From: JANQTF01 sp041741415
GTDB taxonomy: Bacteria > Bacteroidota > Bacteroidia > J057
NCBI GenBank assembly: GCA_041741415.1
Contig: JBGSKC010000036.1
Span: 186,001-250,000, forward strand
Direction of reading: 5' to 3'
DNA length: 64,000 bases
The notes beneath the pieces are model-generated. The model searched no databases. It saw nothing but the letters and a program-made list of their open reading frames with translations, and was not told the origin of the DNA. Positions 53,509 to 62,566 of this stretch are shown piece by piece (position 1 is the first letter of the stretch; the number at the start of each line of letters is the position of its first letter). Made by a program: the position numbers and the translations under genes.

Positions 53509-56500
53509 TCACTTCCGCAGCAACGGCAGCCTTGTTTCCGCCCAGCGCGCCTCAAATGCCTGCCATTCTATGGAAAACCATTTGTCCACTTCCGCCACAA
53601 ACGCTCCTATCTTCTTTTCTGCCAGGCCCAGCGCCACCTCTGATGTGCCAGATGGCGGCACCACGTCTGGGCTCATGTACATATTCGCCTGAAACAGCGG
53701 GGTCATCACGAGTTTCGATTCGTCCACATAGCCTTTTGGGTTTTCGTCGCCAAAAACCCGGGCTTGCAGGGCCTCGATGTCCTGGCGGAGTGCAGCAGCG
53801 CTGTCACTGAGCGCCACCCACTGGCTGTCGCTATGTGGGGCCAGCAGGGCCTCCACTGCCAGCAGGGCTTCTTTTGCTTCTGCCAGGCGGGCCGCAGCAC
53901 CAGCCAACTGGCTGATCATGGCCTGTTCGCGGTCGATCAGCGGCTCGTAGGCGCTCAGTGCTGCCAGGTTGTTGGTTACCCTGGGGTCCATGACAACCTG
54001 AAGCATGGCAGAGTCAGTCAAATCGCCCCAGTACAGCTTCAGGGTGTAGGTGCCGGGCTGCACCTCATAACCGGACGGCTCCTCGCGCCCGGCATCGTTG
54101 CGCACAGAGCGGCGCGGGTAGTCAACGCCCTTTTCACGCAAATCCCAGAAAATACGGTTCAGGCCGGAATCTGGCTCGACGTACAAGGTCCTCACCTGAC
54201 GGCCCTTCGCATCAAAAATCGCGAGGGTGGCGGTGTCGCCGGAGGCCACATACTCAGGCCAGTTAGCCAGAGAATCGGAGCTATGCGAAGCCGCAAAGAA
54301 AGAAATCATGGCTCCGGGATCCCGGTTTTCTCCTTTAAACATGGCATCAGCAGAGAAGCGGATGCCTGCCGCCTCGCGCCAGCGCGCCAGCACAGCAGTG
54401 GGCGGATCCACGAGGGTGAGCCCGCCGGAAAGGACGCCCTCTCCTCTCGCTGCCACCTCGCGCAGGGGCCGGATGTCGTCCAGCACATAGGCAGCCCGGC
54501 CAAAGGTGCCGATCACGAGATCCTGCTCCCTGGAATGAATCTTCATGTCGATCGTCGGGGCGTTCGGAAAGCCGTGCTTCCAGCGCTGCCATTCGTTGCC
54601 TGCATCAAATGACACATAAAGCCCGAATTCCGTGCCCAGAAACATCAGCCTAGGCTGGACGGGATCCTGCAAAAAGCTGAGGCAGTATCCCCAGACCTCG
54701 TCTTTGCCAAGCATGGAAGTCCAGGTCTGGCCGTAGTCTTTGGTGTGAAACAGGTAGGGCGTCCAGTCGTTGCGGCGGTAGTTGTTGGCGACAACAAAGG
54801 CTTCGCCGTCGGCATAAGGAGAGGCGTGCACCTGCGGAATCCAGCTTCCGGCAGGAAGGCCCGGCAGGCGGCTGGAGAGGTCGGTCCAGGTTTTCCCACC
54901 GTCACGGGTGAGTTGCAGCTTGCCGTCATCAGTCCCCACCCAAATCAGTCCCAGCTCGCGGGCACTGGGGGTAATGGCCAGAATGGTGGTGTGGTTTTCA
55001 GCGCCGGTAACATCGGGCGTGAGGCCGCCTGAGGTGCCCTGCCGCTGCTTCGTGCTGTCGTTGCTGGTGAGATCAGGGGAAATAATGGTCCAGTTTTCGC
55101 CCCGGTCTGTGCTTTTATGAACGAACTGGCTGCCAAAATAAATGGTGCCCGGTGAAAACGGATCCTGGGCAATGGCAGCATTCCAGTTAAACCGGAGGGG
55201 AGTGCCGTCGGGGTGAACGGGGCGAATCATCCGGGTGGCACCGGTGGTAAAATCGTAGCGGCCCACGTAGCCTTCCTGCGACATGGCGTAGCCGTAGCGG
55301 TTATCTGCAGGGTCGGGCAGAACATCAAATCCATCACCAAAATACAACTCCTCAAAATAGCTGTTCCGGATGCCGCCGGCCCGCCACACATACGCCGGGC
55401 CACGCCAGGAACCATTGTCCTGCATGCCACCATAAACATTGTAGGGCCAGTCGTTGTCCACTTCAATGTGGTAATACTGGGCCACGGGCAGGTTCTCAAC
55501 AAATCGCCAGGTGGCACCCATGTCGCGGGAAATGGCCATGCCGCCGTCGTTGCCGTTGATCAGAAAAGCAGGATCTTCCGGGTGAATCCAGAAGGCGTGG
55601 TGGTCGGGGTGAACGCCGCCAGCGCCCACATAGCCGAGCAGGGTTTGGAAGGATTTGCCGCCGTCTTCACTCCTTGTCACAATGGAAAATAGGCTGTACA
55701 CCCGGTTTTCGTTTTTCGGGTCAACATAGATTTCGGCGTAATAAAAAGGTCTGTTGCCGATGCTGTTGCCCGTACCCACTTTCCGGAAATGGTGCCCGCC
55801 ATCGTCGGAGCGGTACATCGCGTTTTCCTTGGCCTCGACATAAGCATACACGACCTTGTTATTGCTGCGGGCAATGGCCAGGCCCATGCGACCCAGGGGT
55901 CCTGCCGGAAGTCCGTCTTCTTCTGTGCGCTTGTTCCAGGTCTGGCCGCCGTCGTGGGTCATATACAGGCCGGAGCCTTCCCCGCCTGATTGAAAATACC
56001 AGGGCCAGCGGCGAAATTCCCACATGGCCGCGATGAGCTTGTTGGGGTTGCGCGGGTCCATCACGAGGTCGGCGATGCCGGTGGAGTCGTTGACGTAGAG
56101 GATCTTCTCCCATGTTTTTCCGCCATCAGCACTTTTGAACACCCCCCGCTCCGGGTGCGCTCCCCAGGCCGAGCCCTGAACACCGGCATAAATGACGTTG
56201 GGGTTGTCGGGGTGAAGGAGAATGCGGTGAATGTTGCGGGTGGCTTCGAGGCCCATGCAGGTCCAGGTGAGGCCTCCGTCGAGGGAGCGAAAAATCCCGG
56301 CGCCACTGTTCTGGCTGTTGCGGGGGTTGCCTTCGCCAGTCCCCACCCAGATCACATCGGGGTTGTGCTGGTCGATAGCGACGGCTCCGATGGAGGCGAC
56401 TTTCTGCTCGTCGAAGACGGGCGTCCAGTCGGTGCCGCCGCTTTCCGATTTCCAGAGACCGCCCGAGGCCGTTCCGACAAACATGACCGAGGGGTTGTCG

Positions 56501-56661
56501 AGGACCACATCAATGGCCGTAACGCGGCCGCTCATCCCGGCGGGGCCGATGCTGCGGGCCTTCATGGCTTGGAGGCCTTCGAGGTCGATGGACTGGGCCT
56601 GCACAGCCAGCGGAGCCAGCAGCAGGAGAGCGAGCACAGAAAACGGGTAACAACGAAGCAT
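53509..56661 (-). CDS. Large exported BNR/VPS10-type beta-propeller protein, paralogue
   Basis: A 1050-residue protein with a signal peptide (MLRCYPFSVLALLLLAPLAVQAQ). The propeller repeats read GGLWKSESGGTDWTPVFD, FRSLDGGLTWTCMG, FKSADGGKTWEKI, YMTHDGGQTWNKR and LTRDGGKTWTDLS. The C-terminal 300 residues match the layout of 11417-14683. The two are clear paralogues about 40 kb apart. Not enough catalytic residues are visible to call a glycosidase. Confidence 0.9.
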   Translation of the reverse strand: MLRCYPFSVLALLLLAPLAVQAQSIDLEGLQAMKARSIGPAGMSGRVTAIDVVLDNPSVMFVGTASGGLWKSESGGTDWTPVFDEQKVASIGAVAIDQHNPDVIWVGTGEGNPRNSQNSGAGIFRSLDGGLTWTCMGLEATRNIHRILLHPDNPNVIYAGVQGSAWGAHPERGVFKSADGGKTWEKILYVNDSTGIADLVMDPRNPNKLIAAMWEFRRWPWYFQSGGEGSGLYMTHDGGQTWNKRTEEDGLPAGPLGRMGLAIARSNNKVVYAYVEAKENAMYRSDDGGHHFRKVGTGNSIGNRPFYYAEIYVDPKNENRVYSLFSIVTRSEDGGKSFQTLLGYVGAGGVHPDHHAFWIHPEDPAFLINGNDGGMAISRDMGATWRFVENLPVAQYYHIEVDNDWPYNVYGGMQDNGSWRGPAYVWRAGGIRNSYFEELYFGDGFDVLPDPADNRYGYAMSQEGYVGRYDFTTGATRMIRPVHPDGTPLRFNWNAAIAQDPFSPGTIYFGSQFVHKSTDRGENWTIISPDLTSNDSTKQRQGTSGGLTPDVTGAENHTTILAITPSARELGLIWVGTDDGKLQLTRDGGKTWTDLSSRLPGLPAGSWIPQVHASPYADGEAFVVANNYRRNDWTPYLFHTKDYGQTWTSMLGKDEVWGYCLSFLQDPVQPRLMFLGTEFGLYVSFDAGNEWQRWKHGFPNAPTIDMKIHSREQDLVIGTFGRAAYVLDDIRPLREVAARGEGVLSGGLTLVDPPTAVLARWREAAGIRFSADAMFKGENRDPGAMISFFAASHSSDSLANWPEYVASGDTATLAIFDAKGRQVRTLYVEPDSGLNRIFWDLREKGVDYPRRSVRNDAGREEPSGYEVQPGTYTLKLYWGDLTDSAMLQVVMDPRVTNNLAALSAYEPLIDREQAMISQLAGAAARLAEAKEALLAVEALLAPHSDSQWVALSDSAAALRQDIEALQARVFGDENPKGYVDESKLVMTPLFQANMYMSPDVVPPSGTSEVALGLAEKKIGAFVAEVDKWFSIEWQAFEARWAETRLPLLRK

Positions 56662-56806
56662 GAGGCTGGAAATTGGGTCGGAAAATGAAAGGGGAAGCTA
56701 CCGAAAATCCGGGGAAATGAGAAAATGGAAGTGAGGGGGGAGGAAAACCTGAACAAGGCAGGCCCGGAAGCTGTCCTGAGCATCTCTGTGCCTGGTTCAC
56801 TCACCC

Positions 56807-57154
56807 GGCGTTTTCACCACAGATTTTCGCAGATTACGCCACAGATTTTCACAGAGAAGAAATGGGCTTTTTTGTGGCGAACTTACTCTGATGGCGTTTT
56901 CACCACAGATTTTCGCAGATAACCCCACAGATTTTCACAGAGAAGAAATGTGCTTTTTTTGTGGCGAACTTACTCTGATGGCGCTTTCACCACAGATTTT
57001 CGCAGATAACACCACAGATTTTCACAGAGAAGAAATGGGCTTTTTTTGTGGCGGGCTTATTCTGCTGGCGTTTTCACCACAGATTTTCGCAGATTAACCC
57101 ACAGATTTTCACAGAGAAGAAATGGGCCTTTTTCGGTGGCGGGCTCGCTCTGCT
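56807..57154. repeat. Four tandem repeats of 86-88 bp
   Basis: Units begin at 56807, 56893, 56980 and 57067, each with GGCGTTTTCACCACAGATTT, then CACAGATTTTCACAGAGAAG, then AAATGGGC and a T-rich tail. Copies are more than 90 percent alike by eye. Open frames across them are not genes. It lies between the start of the BNR gene and the end of the Ig-like gene. Confidence 0.93.
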
Positions 57155-57197
57155 GGCGCTTTCGGCACCAATTCCCTCAGGATCATGCTCGTCGATG

Positions 57198-57234
57198 TTG
57201 AGTAATTTTGCAGTCAGACTGCATATTTACTCAA
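57198..57234. repeat. Nested palindrome
   Basis: Outer arms TTGAGTAA (57198-57205) and TTACTCAA (57227-57234) enclose GCAGTCAGACTGC (57210-57222), itself a hairpin. It lies between the tandem repeats and the terminator at 57253. Confidence 0.7.
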
Positions 57235-57252
57235 CTCCCTCCCAAACAAACA

Positions 57253-57280
57253 CACAGGCCCCATTGCTGGGGCCTGTGTC
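57253..57280 (-). terminator. Terminator of the Ig-like T9SS gene
   Basis: ACACAGGCCCCA (57253-57264) and TGGGGCCTGTGT (57269-57280) form a perfect 12-bp stem with a 4-base loop; on the minus strand GTTTGTTTGGG follows. It lies 35 bp after the stop at 57315. Confidence 0.85.
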
Positions 57281-57314
57281 GATTGATTGCCTACCTGTGG
57301 GTGCTATCGGGTCA

Positions 57315-60300
57315 TCAAGGGGTCTTGATGAACATCTTGGTGTCGAGCACATCCCCCGACTGCTTGTTGCGGAGGGTGAAGAAATACATGCCGGGAGACA
57401 ACGAATCGAGTCCCACCGAAAGGTTGTTTTGACCTATCGAAAAGAGGCTCGTAGTGGCGTGAATCACTTTGCCATACACATCGGCAATTTCCACGGCTAC
57501 TTCCACATTCTGGGTAAGGAGGGCCCAGATCTGGATAGGCTGGTCGCCGCTGAGGGGGTTCGGGAAGATGATCCATTTTTCCACCACCTTTGGCTCAGAG
57601 AGATCCAGCTTCACCACTTTGGTGTCGAGGATGGTTCCGTCTGCCGCCACAGCTTCAAGTTTGTACCAGGCAACTGCGCCAGCCAAAGGAGAGAGGTCGA
57701 TTTCATCATAGGTGGTGGGTACAGGGCTGGTTCCAACTGCAGCCACATCGGTAATGGCCTGATAGAGAACCGAATCTCCGGAGCGGGAAAGGCGGTACTG
57801 GTCCACCAATATCTCCTGCTGGGCACCCCAGTTCAACACTACCAGACCCTGATCGGGGGTGGCGTCAAGGGTGAGGCCAATGACAGCGGGAGTCTTGCTT
57901 CCCTTCACAATCACGGTCACGATGGCAGAACTGGTGCTCAGGCCGCTGTTGTCGTAGGCAATGGCCCGGAGGGTGTACACGCCTGGCTGAGCATTGCTCC
58001 ATTTGGCAGTGTACGGTGCCACTTTTTCAGTTTGAATCAGGGTGGCATCGCGGAAAATGTCCACTTTGGAAATGCTGCCATCCGGGTCGGTGGCATTCAC
58101 CAAAACCTCCACCGTCGCTCCTTCTGCATACTCGCTACCTGTGATCGGGGTCACGATGGCCACCAAAGGTGCCTGAGGATTGCTGGCACCAGTACCGACG
58201 GTGTAGTTCACAATCGATGTATCGCGGAAGCCGTCATTGTCGTAGGCAATGGCCATCAGCACATAAGATCCTGCCTGCACGTTCGAAAGGGTTCCTGTGT
58301 AAGGTGCCACTTTCTCTGTGCGCCACTTTTGGCCGTTGAGGTAAAACTCCACCTGGGTGATGCTGCCACCAGTATCGCTGGCCTTTGCTTCTACCGCCAC
58401 GGTAGCACCTACATTGAACTTGGCGCCGTCAAGGGGCTTGATGATGTCAACAGTTGGTTTGTTCGAAGCAGCACCTCCTGTCACGGTGTATTGCACGACT
58501 GCGGTGTCTTTATCTCCGGTGTTGTCGGTGCAAATGGCCATCAGGGAGTAGCTGCCAGGCTGCACATTCAAGAGGGGAGCAGTGTAGGGAGCCACTTTTT
58601 CGGTCCTGAATTTGGCCCCGTTCATGTAAAACTCTACCAGTTCAATTTTCCCGTTGGGATCGCTTGCAATGGCTTCTCCGTCGATGTTGCTGCCTGCGGC
58701 ATAGCTGCTGCCATTCAATGGCCGAATGATTTGGATCGTAGGCTTGGTGGTGCCTGTGTTGCCAGAACCGCCGCCCCCTGTGGTGGCTGGGGTTACCACG
58801 ATGCTCACAGGCGCCGAAGTGGCGATTTGCCCCCCGTTGTCGGTTGCAGCCGCGCTGATCGCATAGGTACCTGCGGTGGTCACTGTCCAGACATAAGAGT
58901 ATGGGGCCACGTTGTCAAAGGCCAGCTGAGTCGTTCCGGCAAAAAATCTCACCTGCACAATGCTGCCGTCTGGATCAGTGGCTGACACCTGAATGGTCAC
59001 TTTGTCGCCAACCTTGAAGGTTGTGTTGGCAGCAGGGCTGGTCACGGAAACTACCGGAGCCTGTGGCTGGTTGGATTTTACGCTGATCGCAACAACAGAA
59101 GAGGTCGTTTTCAACCCGGCATTGTCGATGGCCACGGCCTTGAGGCTGTAGTTACCGGCTGGCGGGGCATTCCAGGTAAATTGGTAGGGCGAGGTGGCGT
59201 CGGAGCCGAGCAGGGTGTTGCCCTGATAAAATTCGACTTTCACCACGCTTCCGTCTGGGTCGCTGGCGGTAGCTGTCATGGCCACGTTGGCACCTGCCTG
59301 ATAGGAAGCGCCGTTTGCCGGAGAAGTAAAGTTCACTACGGGAGCCTGCGCACTGGGAACCAAAACGGTAACCGCGGCGGTTGTCGTTGTGGTGGTCAAC
59401 CCTGTGTTATCTGTGGCCCGGGCAGAAATGTTATAGGTCCCAACACTGCCTGGGGTCCAGGTCATGGTGTATGGAGCAGTGTTGTCGGAGCCAATTACCG
59501 AAACGCCATTCATCAGGAAATCGACCTTGGTAATGGAGCCTCCCGGATCTGAGGCGGTCGCCGTAATGGTGACGGGCGTTCCGAGGTTAACCTTTGCGCT
59601 GTTCAGGGGAGAGTTCAGGGTGATTTGGGGCGGTGTGTTGGTGCTTGTTACCGACACGGCGATCACGGTGCTGGTGGTACTCAGGCCCTGATTGTCAGTG
59701 GCGCGGGCCGAAATCGTGTAGTTGGCAGCTCCCCCTGGTGTCCAGGAAACAGAATAAGGAGCGGTGTTGTCGGTGCCAATAACAGTTGTTCCGTTCATCA
59801 GGAACTCGACCTTTGCAACAGAGCCTCCGGGATCAGATGCGTTGGCGGTGAAGGTAATAGGCACGCCAAGGTTAAACTTAGCTCCGCTTTGTGGCGAGGT
59901 GAGGCTCACCTGAGGCGGGGTGTTGGCAGGACCGCTGCCGCCGCCTGAGCCATTGCGGTAGTAAGCGCTCATGTTCTGGAACCAGATCCCGTTGCCAATG
60001 GTTCCATCATCGAGATAATAGCCTTTGCCGTTACCACCATTGTACTGGCCAATGCCCAGGTTGGCGAGTTGCATGGCCACATCGCCAGTAAAGTCGCGGT
60101 TGTTGAGGCTGGCTGCCAGGAACCACTGCCCGTTGTTGATCGAAGGAATGCGCATCCACCAGCGGAAGTATCCATCCTTGTTTGACTGGCCGTTCGTCAC
60201 TGTGTTCAATCCAATCAGAAAGCGGTTCTGAATCAGCTGGTTTGAAGGAACCGTGAGGCGAATGTTTGTGCCGGGATAGCAGGGATAAATCTGCGACTGG

Positions 60301-61115
60301 TAATCATAATCGGTCACGTCGTGGGCATAAAGGCCCACCGCAAACACGGTCCGGTCCTGGGTGTAGGTGGTAGAGTTGGGGTTGAAGGTCTCATACTGGC
60401 CCGTCAGATCGAAGGTAGTGAAGCCCTGTGGCAGGGTCTGGCCATACACGTCGCCTTTGTTTCCCTTAGGAAAATTATTCTGGTAGGTATCAGGACCATA
60501 CTGAGAAAGCAGCACAAACTCCGCGCCCTGGCCATCGGGAACGGGGTTGGTGCCGGGACCGGGCTGATCAAGGTAGGTAGAAAGGCCGTTGCGCTTCACG
60601 TGAGGCTCGGGATGATAAGTCCTGAGGTCCGTTTCGAGGTTGCCGGTTTTGGGACCATTGTTGACGAGGAAATAATCCATCCGGACAGCAACCTCGCGGG
60701 CGGGGTCATAATCTTGGTCTTTGGTTTTTGGAATGGCCACTCGCTCCTGGTAGTTTTTGTTGGCAGCACCAGTTGGCGTGAACATCAGCATTCCAGGCAT
60801 GCCCACTTCCGGAACATTGGCTTCATACTTAAAGCGGGTGTTCTTGTATCGCAGCCCGATAAAAGCGTCGGTGGCATTGAACTTTTGCTGAACCACAGCA
60901 GGATCAACGTATCCTTGCGGGAGGTTCGCCGTGTTCACGTCGAATTCATACCAGCTACCATCGGAATTGGCAACGAAAGAATCCCACACAGAAACAGGAA
61001 TTTGAACCTGGGCAAAGGCCCCCAGGTGCCACATCATCACGGCCAGGGCCAGCAGCCTGGGACCGAAAAGGCGTGGGAAGCAAGGGAGGAAGGTGCAACA
61101 GGAAAGTCGGTTCAT
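57315..61115 (-). CDS. Giant Ig-like repeat protein, T9SS cargo
   Basis: A 1266-residue secreted protein. The signal is near the N-terminus (LLALAVMMWHLGAFAQ). Residues about 40-390 are an unrecognised domain with many Asn, Gly and Tyr residues. Then come seven Ig-like repeats of about 90 residues, starting NTPPQVSLTSP and ending near VAIVTP, with D-P-G/D-G-S-V/I-x-K-V-E-F motifs typical of bacterial Ig-like domains of the Big_17 type. The last 90 residues (WIIFPNPLS, VEIADVYGKVI, SPGMYFFTLRN) are a T9SS sorting domain. A surface adhesin or glycan-binding role is likely; ligand unknown. Confidence 0.92.
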   Translation of the reverse strand: MNRLSCCTFLPCFPRLFGPRLLALAVMMWHLGAFAQVQIPVSVWDSFVANSDGSWYEFDVNTANLPQGYVDPAVVQQKFNATDAFIGLRYKNTRFKYEANVPEVGMPGMLMFTPTGAANKNYQERVAIPKTKDQDYDPAREVAVRMDYFLVNNGPKTGNLETDLRTYHPEPHVKRNGLSTYLDQPGPGTNPVPDGQGAEFVLLSQYGPDTYQNNFPKGNKGDVYGQTLPQGFTTFDLTGQYETFNPNSTTYTQDRTVFAVGLYAHDVTDYDYQSQIYPCYPGTNIRLTVPSNQLIQNRFLIGLNTVTNGQSNKDGYFRWWMRIPSINNGQWFLAASLNNRDFTGDVAMQLANLGIGQYNGGNGKGYYLDDGTIGNGIWFQNMSAYYRNGSGGGSGPANTPPQVSLTSPQSGAKFNLGVPITFTANASDPGGSVAKVEFLMNGTTVIGTDNTAPYSVSWTPGGAANYTISARATDNQGLSTTSTVIAVSVTSTNTPPQITLNSPLNSAKVNLGTPVTITATASDPGGSITKVDFLMNGVSVIGSDNTAPYTMTWTPGSVGTYNISARATDNTGLTTTTTTAAVTVLVPSAQAPVVNFTSPANGASYQAGANVAMTATASDPDGSVVKVEFYQGNTLLGSDATSPYQFTWNAPPAGNYSLKAVAIDNAGLKTTSSVVAISVKSNQPQAPVVSVTSPAANTTFKVGDKVTIQVSATDPDGSIVQVRFFAGTTQLAFDNVAPYSYVWTVTTAGTYAISAAATDNGGQIATSAPVSIVVTPATTGGGGSGNTGTTKPTIQIIRPLNGSSYAAGSNIDGEAIASDPNGKIELVEFYMNGAKFRTEKVAPYTAPLLNVQPGSYSLMAICTDNTGDKDTAVVQYTVTGGAASNKPTVDIIKPLDGAKFNVGATVAVEAKASDTGGSITQVEFYLNGQKWRTEKVAPYTGTLSNVQAGSYVLMAIAYDNDGFRDTSIVNYTVGTGASNPQAPLVAIVTPITGSEYAEGATVEVLVNATDPDGSISKVDIFRDATLIQTEKVAPYTAKWSNAQPGVYTLRAIAYDNSGLSTSSAIVTVIVKGSKTPAVIGLTLDATPDQGLVVLNWGAQQEILVDQYRLSRSGDSVLYQAITDVAAVGTSPVPTTYDEIDLSPLAGAVAWYKLEAVAADGTILDTKVVKLDLSEPKVVEKWIIFPNPLSGDQPIQIWALLTQNVEVAVEIADVYGKVIHATTSLFSIGQNNLSVGLDSLSPGMYFFTLRNKQSGDVLDTKMFIKTP

Positions 61116-61846
61116 GCGAACAAGTAAATGTTAGTTGGATTCGATACCCTGGTGCAGACTTTTGCCCGCTACCAGAGATTGACATCAAAGAATCGAAAAC
61201 AGAGAACGCGTATTTCTTAAGTGTGCTGGTGATTTTCCTTTGCAAGCCATGATCCAACCCCCCGGCCTTACTCGTAAGGTTATGTTGCCCAGATTTTGAT
61301 TGATAACGAAAACGCAAACCAGATTTTTCTTTAATATGCTGACGTTCAGCTACTTGATTTATTTGTTGAAATTTCTTTTCCTCATTATTCCGCCATTAAC
61401 CCTCCCTCTCCAAAATCCTACCCTAATTTAACGACGTTAGAAAATGGATCGTTTCACACAAATTATTGGCTTTTTCTCCAAATTTTTGGCCCTTTGGAAA
61501 TGGCTATTTTCTCATATCGAGAGAATCCCTGTCAATTAGGCACTAGCAGTGGAAAAAGACGCTTTCCAGGCTACAATTGCATTTTATCATCCGGAAATAA
61601 AAAATGTTTCTTACAGCATACATTCTTCCTGGATCAGCATCCCCGTTAATTCCTTATTTTTCACCTGTTTAAGCAGATGATTAAGACCTGATTCATGGCA
61701 AATCAGCAAGCATAACCTCACATACCTATACTATATTTGAGTACAATTCACACTGACTCTTTACTTAAGGGAATTTCCCCGGCTTCCTGATCCTTTTCAG
61801 GTCCACACCCACCTTCCTCCAACTTTTCATAGCACTCGCAAAAAAA
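61116..61846. other. Intergenic region, AT-rich
   Basis: About 730 bp upstream of the Ig-like gene and downstream of the bacilliredoxin gene. It is clearly AT-rich between about 61320 and 61740. I see no supported gene or repeat; it should hold the promoter of the Ig-like gene. Confidence 0.55.
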
Positions 61847-61892
61847 AAATGATGCAGGAAGAAGCTTTTCCAACCTTCTTCCTGCATCATTT
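61847..61892 (-). terminator. Terminator of the bacilliredoxin gene
   Basis: AAATGATGCAGGAAGAAG (61847-61864) and CTTCTTCCTGCATCATTT (61875-61892) are perfect 18-bp arms. A ten-base A-run adjoins on the left, giving a T-run on the minus strand. It lies 19 bp past the stop at 61912. Confidence 0.92.
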
Positions 61893-61911
61893 CCGGCTCG
61901 CGGAGCGAGTC

Positions 61912-62331
61912 TTAGCAGTACTCCTGAAAAGCAGCCTGGAGATTGGCTGAAATCATCTCGGCAGGGCGGCCTTCGATGTGGTGCCGCTGGATCATGTGCA
62001 CCAGCTTGCCGTCCTTGAACAAGGCAATGGAAGGAGACGATGGCGGAAAGGGAAGCAAAAACTCCCGGGCCCGCTTCGTGGCGTCCGTGTCCACACCAGC
62101 AAATACCGTCACAACGTGGTCGGGTTTTTTCTCGCTCAGGTTCAGCGAGTGAATCACGCCAGGACGAGCAGCACCGGCCGCACAGCCACACACAGAGTTG
62201 ACCATCAGCAAGGTGGTACCTTCCTGCTGGCCCAGTACCTGCTCCACTTCTTCAGTGGTTTTCAGGGAGGTAAAACCGGCTTGCTCCAGTTGCGCCGCCA
62301 TCGGAGCGGTGAGATGAGGAGGATACATCAT
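61912..62331 (-). CDS. Bacilliredoxin (BrxA/BrxB, YphP/YqiW family)
   Basis: A 139-residue cytoplasmic thioredoxin-fold protein. The ATG at 62331 gives MMYPPHLTAPMAAQLEQAGF; the frame continues upstream to 62421 without support. The active site NSVCGCAAG is the CGC motif of bacilliredoxins, and the rest (VTVFAGVDTDATKRAREFL, PSSPSIALFKDGKLVHMIQR) is diagnostic. In Bacillus these remove bacillithiol from proteins (family knowledge); in Bacteroidota the thiol partner may differ. Confidence 0.96.
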   Translation of the reverse strand: MMYPPHLTAPMAAQLEQAGFTSLKTTEEVEQVLGQQEGTTLLMVNSVCGCAAGAARPGVIHSLNLSEKKPDHVVTVFAGVDTDATKRAREFLLPFPPSSPSIALFKDGKLVHMIQRHHIEGRPAEMISANLQAAFQEYC

Positions 62332-62566
62332 ATTTAAAGGGGTTGAAACACAGTGTAAAAGAAGCTCACAAAACGAAGATTCAAAAAATAAGATTTGTTT
62401 TTCTAAGAAGAAAGGCGGCAAAATTGTTTGGCTGCGAAAGTGGCGGGAAGCAGGAGAAGAGTTAAAGACGGTGATTTATGGCTTCCCGCATCTGACCTCC
62501 GACTTCTCTCTTTCATCCCACCTCCGGCTTGCTTATTTTGCTTCTCCTTAACCAGAAACAAGATAC

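Noticed and set aside
56807..57154. Tandem repeats as a CRISPR array or replication origin
   Set aside because: The units are 86-88 bp and similar over their whole length, with no unique spacers; no dnaA or dnaN gene and no clear TTATCCACA boxes were seen.
57048..58985. 645-codon plus-strand frame
   Set aside because: It starts in the tandem repeats and runs antisense to the Ig-like T9SS gene, whose domains are clear.
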